Under the pieces are notes generated by a model. The model made no database searches and was not told the origin of the DNA. It saw only the letters and a program-made list of their open reading frames with translations. Positions 61,644-64,000 of a stretch of DNA of 64,000 nucleotides are shown in pieces. Location of the stretch: the NCBI RefSeq assembly GCF_038784515.1, contig NZ_CP152376.1, positions 4,712,001-4,776,000 of the forward strand, read 5' to 3'. The translations under genes were made by a program, and so were the position numbers. Source of the stretch: Rhodoferax sp. GW822-FHT02A01 (GTDB lineage: Bacteria; Pseudomonadota; Gammaproteobacteria; Burkholderiales; Burkholderiaceae_C). Each line of letters starts with the position of its first letter. Position 1 is the first letter of the stretch.

Positions 61644-62492
61644 TCAGAAAGTTTCCAGTGCCAGCAACCCGGTGGCCGTGTTGGAAATCGGGATGTGGTA
61701 GTTGCTGTGTACCTTGCGCACGCCGCTGTTGGCGCCAGCGGACAATGCCGAGCGCATGGCCAACCAGGCCAGCAGCTCGATACCCTGGGTGCCGGTCTTT
61801 TCCACCAGCTCATGGATGCTGAACTGGGTCGCCCACGCGGGGTTGGTCTCCAGGCTTTGCAGGAATTGCAGGTCGAATTCCTTGTTGATGAAGCCGGCGC
61901 GCTCGCCTTCAAGCTGGTGACTCAGGCCCCCGGATGCCACAAAAGCCACCTTCTTGTCGCTGTTCCAGGCAGCCACCGCCTCGCCAACGGCATGACCCAA
62001 TGCGAACACGCGGCGGGCATGGGGCAGCGGGAACTGCACAGTGTTGATGCACACCGGCACCACCGTCACCGGGCAATCACCCTCGGGCCAGAACAATTTG
62101 AGCGGCAGGGTACAGGCATGGTCCACCAGCATTTCCTGGCAGGTGGTGACGTCAAACTCCTGGTCGACCAGATGGTTGATGATTTCCCAGGACAGATCCA
62201 CCTCGCCCTTGAACGGAGGCAGCGTGGGAATGCCCCAGCCTTCGTCGGCGTTGTTGTACAGGGCTGCGGCGCCCACGGCGAAGGTAGGCATCTTGTCGAG
62301 GAAGAAGTTCAGGCCGTGGTCGTTGTAGAACATCACCACCACGTCGGGCTTGACCTTGCCCAGCCACTGCTGCACGGGTGGAAAGCCATCAAAAAAGGGT
62401 TTCCAGTAGGGCTCCTGCTGCAAGCCCTTGTGGATTGCGCCGCCGATTGCGGGAATGTGGGAAGTGCCCAGACCGCCAATGATTTTTGCCAT
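61644..62492 (-). CDS. ligB: Protocatechuate 4,5-dioxygenase beta (catalytic) subunit
   Basis: A 282-residue class III extradiol dioxygenase. The iron ligands lie in GLGTSHIPAIGG (His12) and FYNDHGLNFF, and the active-site His in FVASGGLSHQLEG. The usual LigB length is about 280-300. It opens the ring of protocatechuate between C4 and C5, or of the close analogue gallate. It pairs with ligA, 27 nt upstream. The start has AGGAG ahead. Confidence 0.9.
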   Translation of the reverse strand: MAKIIGGLGTSHIPAIGGAIHKGLQQEPYWKPFFDGFPPVQQWLGKVKPDVVVMFYNDHGLNFFLDKMPTFAVGAAALYNNADEGWGIPTLPPFKGEVDLSWEIINHLVDQEFDVTTCQEMLVDHACTLPLKLFWPEGDCPVTVVPVCINTVQFPLPHARRVFALGHAVGEAVAAWNSDKKVAFVASGGLSHQLEGERAGFINKEFDLQFLQSLETNPAWATQFSIHELVEKTGTQGIELLAWLAMRSALSAGANSGVRKVHSNYHIPISNTATGLLALETF

Positions 62493-62519
62493 GTTGTGTG
62501 TGCTCCTACGTAGGGTGTT

Positions 62520-62873
62520 TTATTTACCGGCGGCCACCAGCATGGCCTTGAATTCGTCCTTGGTCATGCCGCGCTGTTGCGCGCCAATGTCCTGCATGTC
62601 GAGCTTGAAGATGCCGGCGAACTTGGCCAGGTAGTAGGCATTGCCGCCCTCTTCCAGCAGCTGCAGCACCTGCTTGGAGCGGATGGCCGCCTTTTGCGAA
62701 TCGGTGAGCTGGTATTTGGTCATGTAGGCCTCTTCGTCCTTCAGGAACTCGGCGCGGTTTTCGGCGGAGTTGAACGAAAAGCACATCTTGTTGAGTGCGT
62801 AACCACGCTTGGCGTACTCGCCATCAAAAGGATTGGTGCCCGGAATGGGGGGCAATGCCGGTTTGGAAGCCAC
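62520..62873 (-). CDS. ligA: Protocatechuate 4,5-dioxygenase alpha subunit
   Basis: 117 residues from GTG 62873, preceded by GGAG (CAGGAGACAGACT); the frame extends further but without family likeness. The start matches LigA-type proteins (PGTNPFDGEYAKRGYALNKMC), and AGGGNAYYLAKFAGIF-like GGNAYYLAKFAGIFKLDMQD is the family core. It forms the heterodimer with LigB and helps shape the active site. It is first of the ligAB pair and divergent from a LysR regulator, 73 nt away. Confidence 0.9.
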   Translation of the reverse strand: MASKPALPPIPGTNPFDGEYAKRGYALNKMCFSFNSAENRAEFLKDEEAYMTKYQLTDSQKAAIRSKQVLQLLEEGGNAYYLAKFAGIFKLDMQDIGAQQRGMTKDEFKAMLVAAGK

Positions 62874-62940
62874 AGTCTGTCTCCTGCATGGGGTTGAAAG
62901 TGGTTGCAGTGTCAGCCATCCATTGCCAAAGATAAACAGA

Positions 62941-62954
62941 TCAATCATGATTGA
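62941..62954. promoter_or_regulatory. Palindrome over the LysR start codon
   Basis: TCAATCATGATTGA is a perfect 14-bp palindrome centred on the ATG at 62947. It is 68 nt upstream of ligA. LysR proteins often bind symmetric sites near their own start for autoregulation. If the true start is the next ATG (62959), the site would be fully non-coding. Confidence 0.45.
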
Positions 62955-63861
62955 ATATATGAGTAAATTCGATCATTTGGACCTGGACGGGCGTCTGCTG
63001 CAATTGCTTGTGGCGGTAGTGGAAACCGGCTCCGTCACCCGCGCGGCTGAGCGCCTGGGCGTCACCCAATCCGCCGTCAGCCACCTGTTGGACAAGCTGC
63101 GCGCCATCACCAACGACCCGTTGTTTGTGAAATCCGGGCGCGGCATCGTGGCGACCGAACGCGCCGAAAAGCTGGCTGCGCAAGCGCGCGAGCTGCTGTC
63201 CACGCTGCAAGGATTTGCCCAGTCCGACCAGTTTGATCCGGCCCTTTGGAACACCACCATCACCATTGCCGCCAACGATTTCCAGCGCGATCTGCTGCTG
63301 CCAGCACTTATGACGCGCCTGCGCACCAGGGCGCCTGGATTGGCGCTGCGGGTCATTCCGTCCGACGTACCCAGCCTGGAAATGCTGCGCAACGAGCGCT
63401 GCCAACTGGTCATCAGTCCCCGACCGCCCGACGGGACAGACGTGGTGCAAAAACGCCTGTTCGAAGACCAGTACCAGGTGTTCTATGACCCGCAGGTACG
63501 TCAGCCGCCGCTCACGCGCGCGCAATACCTGTCAGCCCGCCACGTGACCGTGGTGTACGAGCCACGCCGCTCACTGGACTTCGACCAGTGGCTTGCCGAC
63601 AAGGGCGTGCACCGGCAATTCGCCGTCACCGTACCCGGCTTTGCGGGCATTGCCCCCTTCGTCCAGGGAACGGATCTGCTGGCAACCGGGCCTGGGCTGC
63701 TGGGTCGGCATATGCTGCGCGACCTCGCGAGCACCAAGGTTCCCCTGGCCTGCCCACGCATGCCGATGTTCATGGTCTGGCACATGCGGCACCAGCACAA
63801 CCACGCGCATGCCTGGTTGCGGGGGCAGGTGGATGAGGTTGCAAAGGCGGTTATTGCTTGA
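62947..63861 (+). CDS. LysR-family regulator divergent from ligAB
   Basis: 304 residues from the ATG at 62947; an in-frame ATG at 62959 (MSKFDHLDLDG) is equally possible. The HTH (about 18-75) has GSVTRAAERLGVTQSAVSHLLDKL. The effector domain follows, starting TITIAANDFQRDLLLPALM, the NodD/NocR-like type. Divergent placement suggests control of ligAB in response to protocatechuate or a ring-cleavage product. The window edge gene converges on it. Confidence 0.9.
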   Translation: MIEYMSKFDHLDLDGRLLQLLVAVVETGSVTRAAERLGVTQSAVSHLLDKLRAITNDPLFVKSGRGIVATERAEKLAAQARELLSTLQGFAQSDQFDPALWNTTITIAANDFQRDLLLPALMTRLRTRAPGLALRVIPSDVPSLEMLRNERCQLVISPRPPDGTDVVQKRLFEDQYQVFYDPQVRQPPLTRAQYLSARHVTVVYEPRRSLDFDQWLADKGVHRQFAVTVPGFAGIAPFVQGTDLLATGPGLLGRHMLRDLASTKVPLACPRMPMFMVWHMRHQHNHAHAWLRGQVDEVAKAVIA

Positions 63862-63891
63862 GGTGTTTGGCCCCCTCTCCCAACAAGAAAC

Positions 63892-64000
63892 TCAGTAACT
63901 CAACCGCGCCACCGACCGCAACACCTCCGCCGTCGTGGTCGGCAAATCAAAGTACTCCAGATAAGCCGGAATCTGCTCAAACAGCATGTCCGAGCCCACC
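63892..64000 (-). CDS. C-terminal fragment, possibly shikimate dehydrogenase-like
   Basis: Only the last 36 residues are in the window, ending ATAEVLRSVARLSY-like TAEVLRSVARLSY. The segment GSDMLFEQIPAYLEYFDLP fits the MLxxQ pattern at the C-terminus of shikimate/quinate dehydrogenases, where the Gln touches the substrate. Such an enzyme would feed 3-dehydroshikimate toward protocatechuate and LigAB. The fragment is short, so the family is tentative. Confidence 0.4.
   Translation of the reverse strand, partial: VGSDMLFEQIPAYLEYFDLPTTTAEVLRSVARLSY

Noticed and set aside
62506..62515. CCTACGTAGG palindrome between ligA and ligB, resembling the scoAB operator half-site
   Set aside because: It lies within the ligB RBS region (AGGAG) in a 27-nt gap inside an operon, so the symmetry is probably chance.

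Overview
The window reads as a chromosomal segment of a GC-rich betaproteobacterium of the Burkholderiales, most likely Comamonadaceae and Rhodoferax-like. The reasons are the housekeeping genes (tolQRA, dnaE, alaS, dinG, trmB, gluQ), PEP-CTERM proteins, a protocatechuate 4,5-cleavage (lig) locus, and an Mtr/Mto-type decaheme cytochrome operon of the kind found in iron-cycling members of that group. The genus is inference; no rRNA or tRNA gene was seen. Genes are densely packed and no gap between genes exceeds 300 bases.

Layout. 1-3.1 kb: end of an aminotransferase gene, then tolQ-tolR-tolA, with tolB and pal missing. 3.1-5.6 kb: feoA-feoB and a small Cys-rich partner on the minus strand behind a near-ideal Fur box. 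5.7-11.3 kb: dnaE, trhO and a two-gene set of exported proteins (one DUF2145). 11.4-13.8 kb: flavodoxin-like and pirin genes divergent from a LysR regulator. 13.8-19.7 kb: FAD oxidoreductase, gluQ, trmB, a pseudouridine synthase and dinG in one direction. 19.7-22.6 kb: PfkB kinase, ferredoxin-NADP reductase, a thioredoxin-like protein and an EF-hand protein. 22.9-29.0 kb: an OmpR/EnvZ-type two-component pair, a chemoreceptor with its Cache domain at the C-terminus, and alaS.

29.1-37.9 kb is a GABA/polyamine module: a GabR-type regulator divergent from gabT, a four-gene Pot-type ABC transporter and gabD, closed by a strong terminator. 38-42.9 kb is a MarR-controlled tripartite MFS efflux pump (outer-membrane factor, EmrA-like, EmrB-like).

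42.9-53.4 kb is the most distinctive part. A minus-strand operon encodes a monoheme cytochrome, an MtrA-type decaheme cytochrome, an MtrB-type porin and an OmcA/MtrC-type decaheme lipoprotein. Together these form a complete trans-outer-membrane electron conduit ending in a terminator. Just upstream lies a TlpA-kinase-NarL regulator operon on the same strand. Between them is a perfect 16-bp palindrome resembling an RcsAB box, a plausible site for that regulator. The monoheme cytochrome has no Met in its mature sequence, and the MtrA homologue carries a tandem 17-residue duplication.

53.5-64 kb: two PEP-CTERM proteins, an AraC regulator, a PEBP-family protein, an MFS transporter, a yefM-yoeB toxin-antitoxin pair, a cold-shock/DUF1294 fusion, scoAB with a PAS-LuxR regulator behind a perfect inverted repeat, and ligA-ligB divergent from a LysR regulator. 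The window ends in the C-terminus of what may be a shikimate dehydrogenase, which would fit feeding protocatechuate to LigAB.
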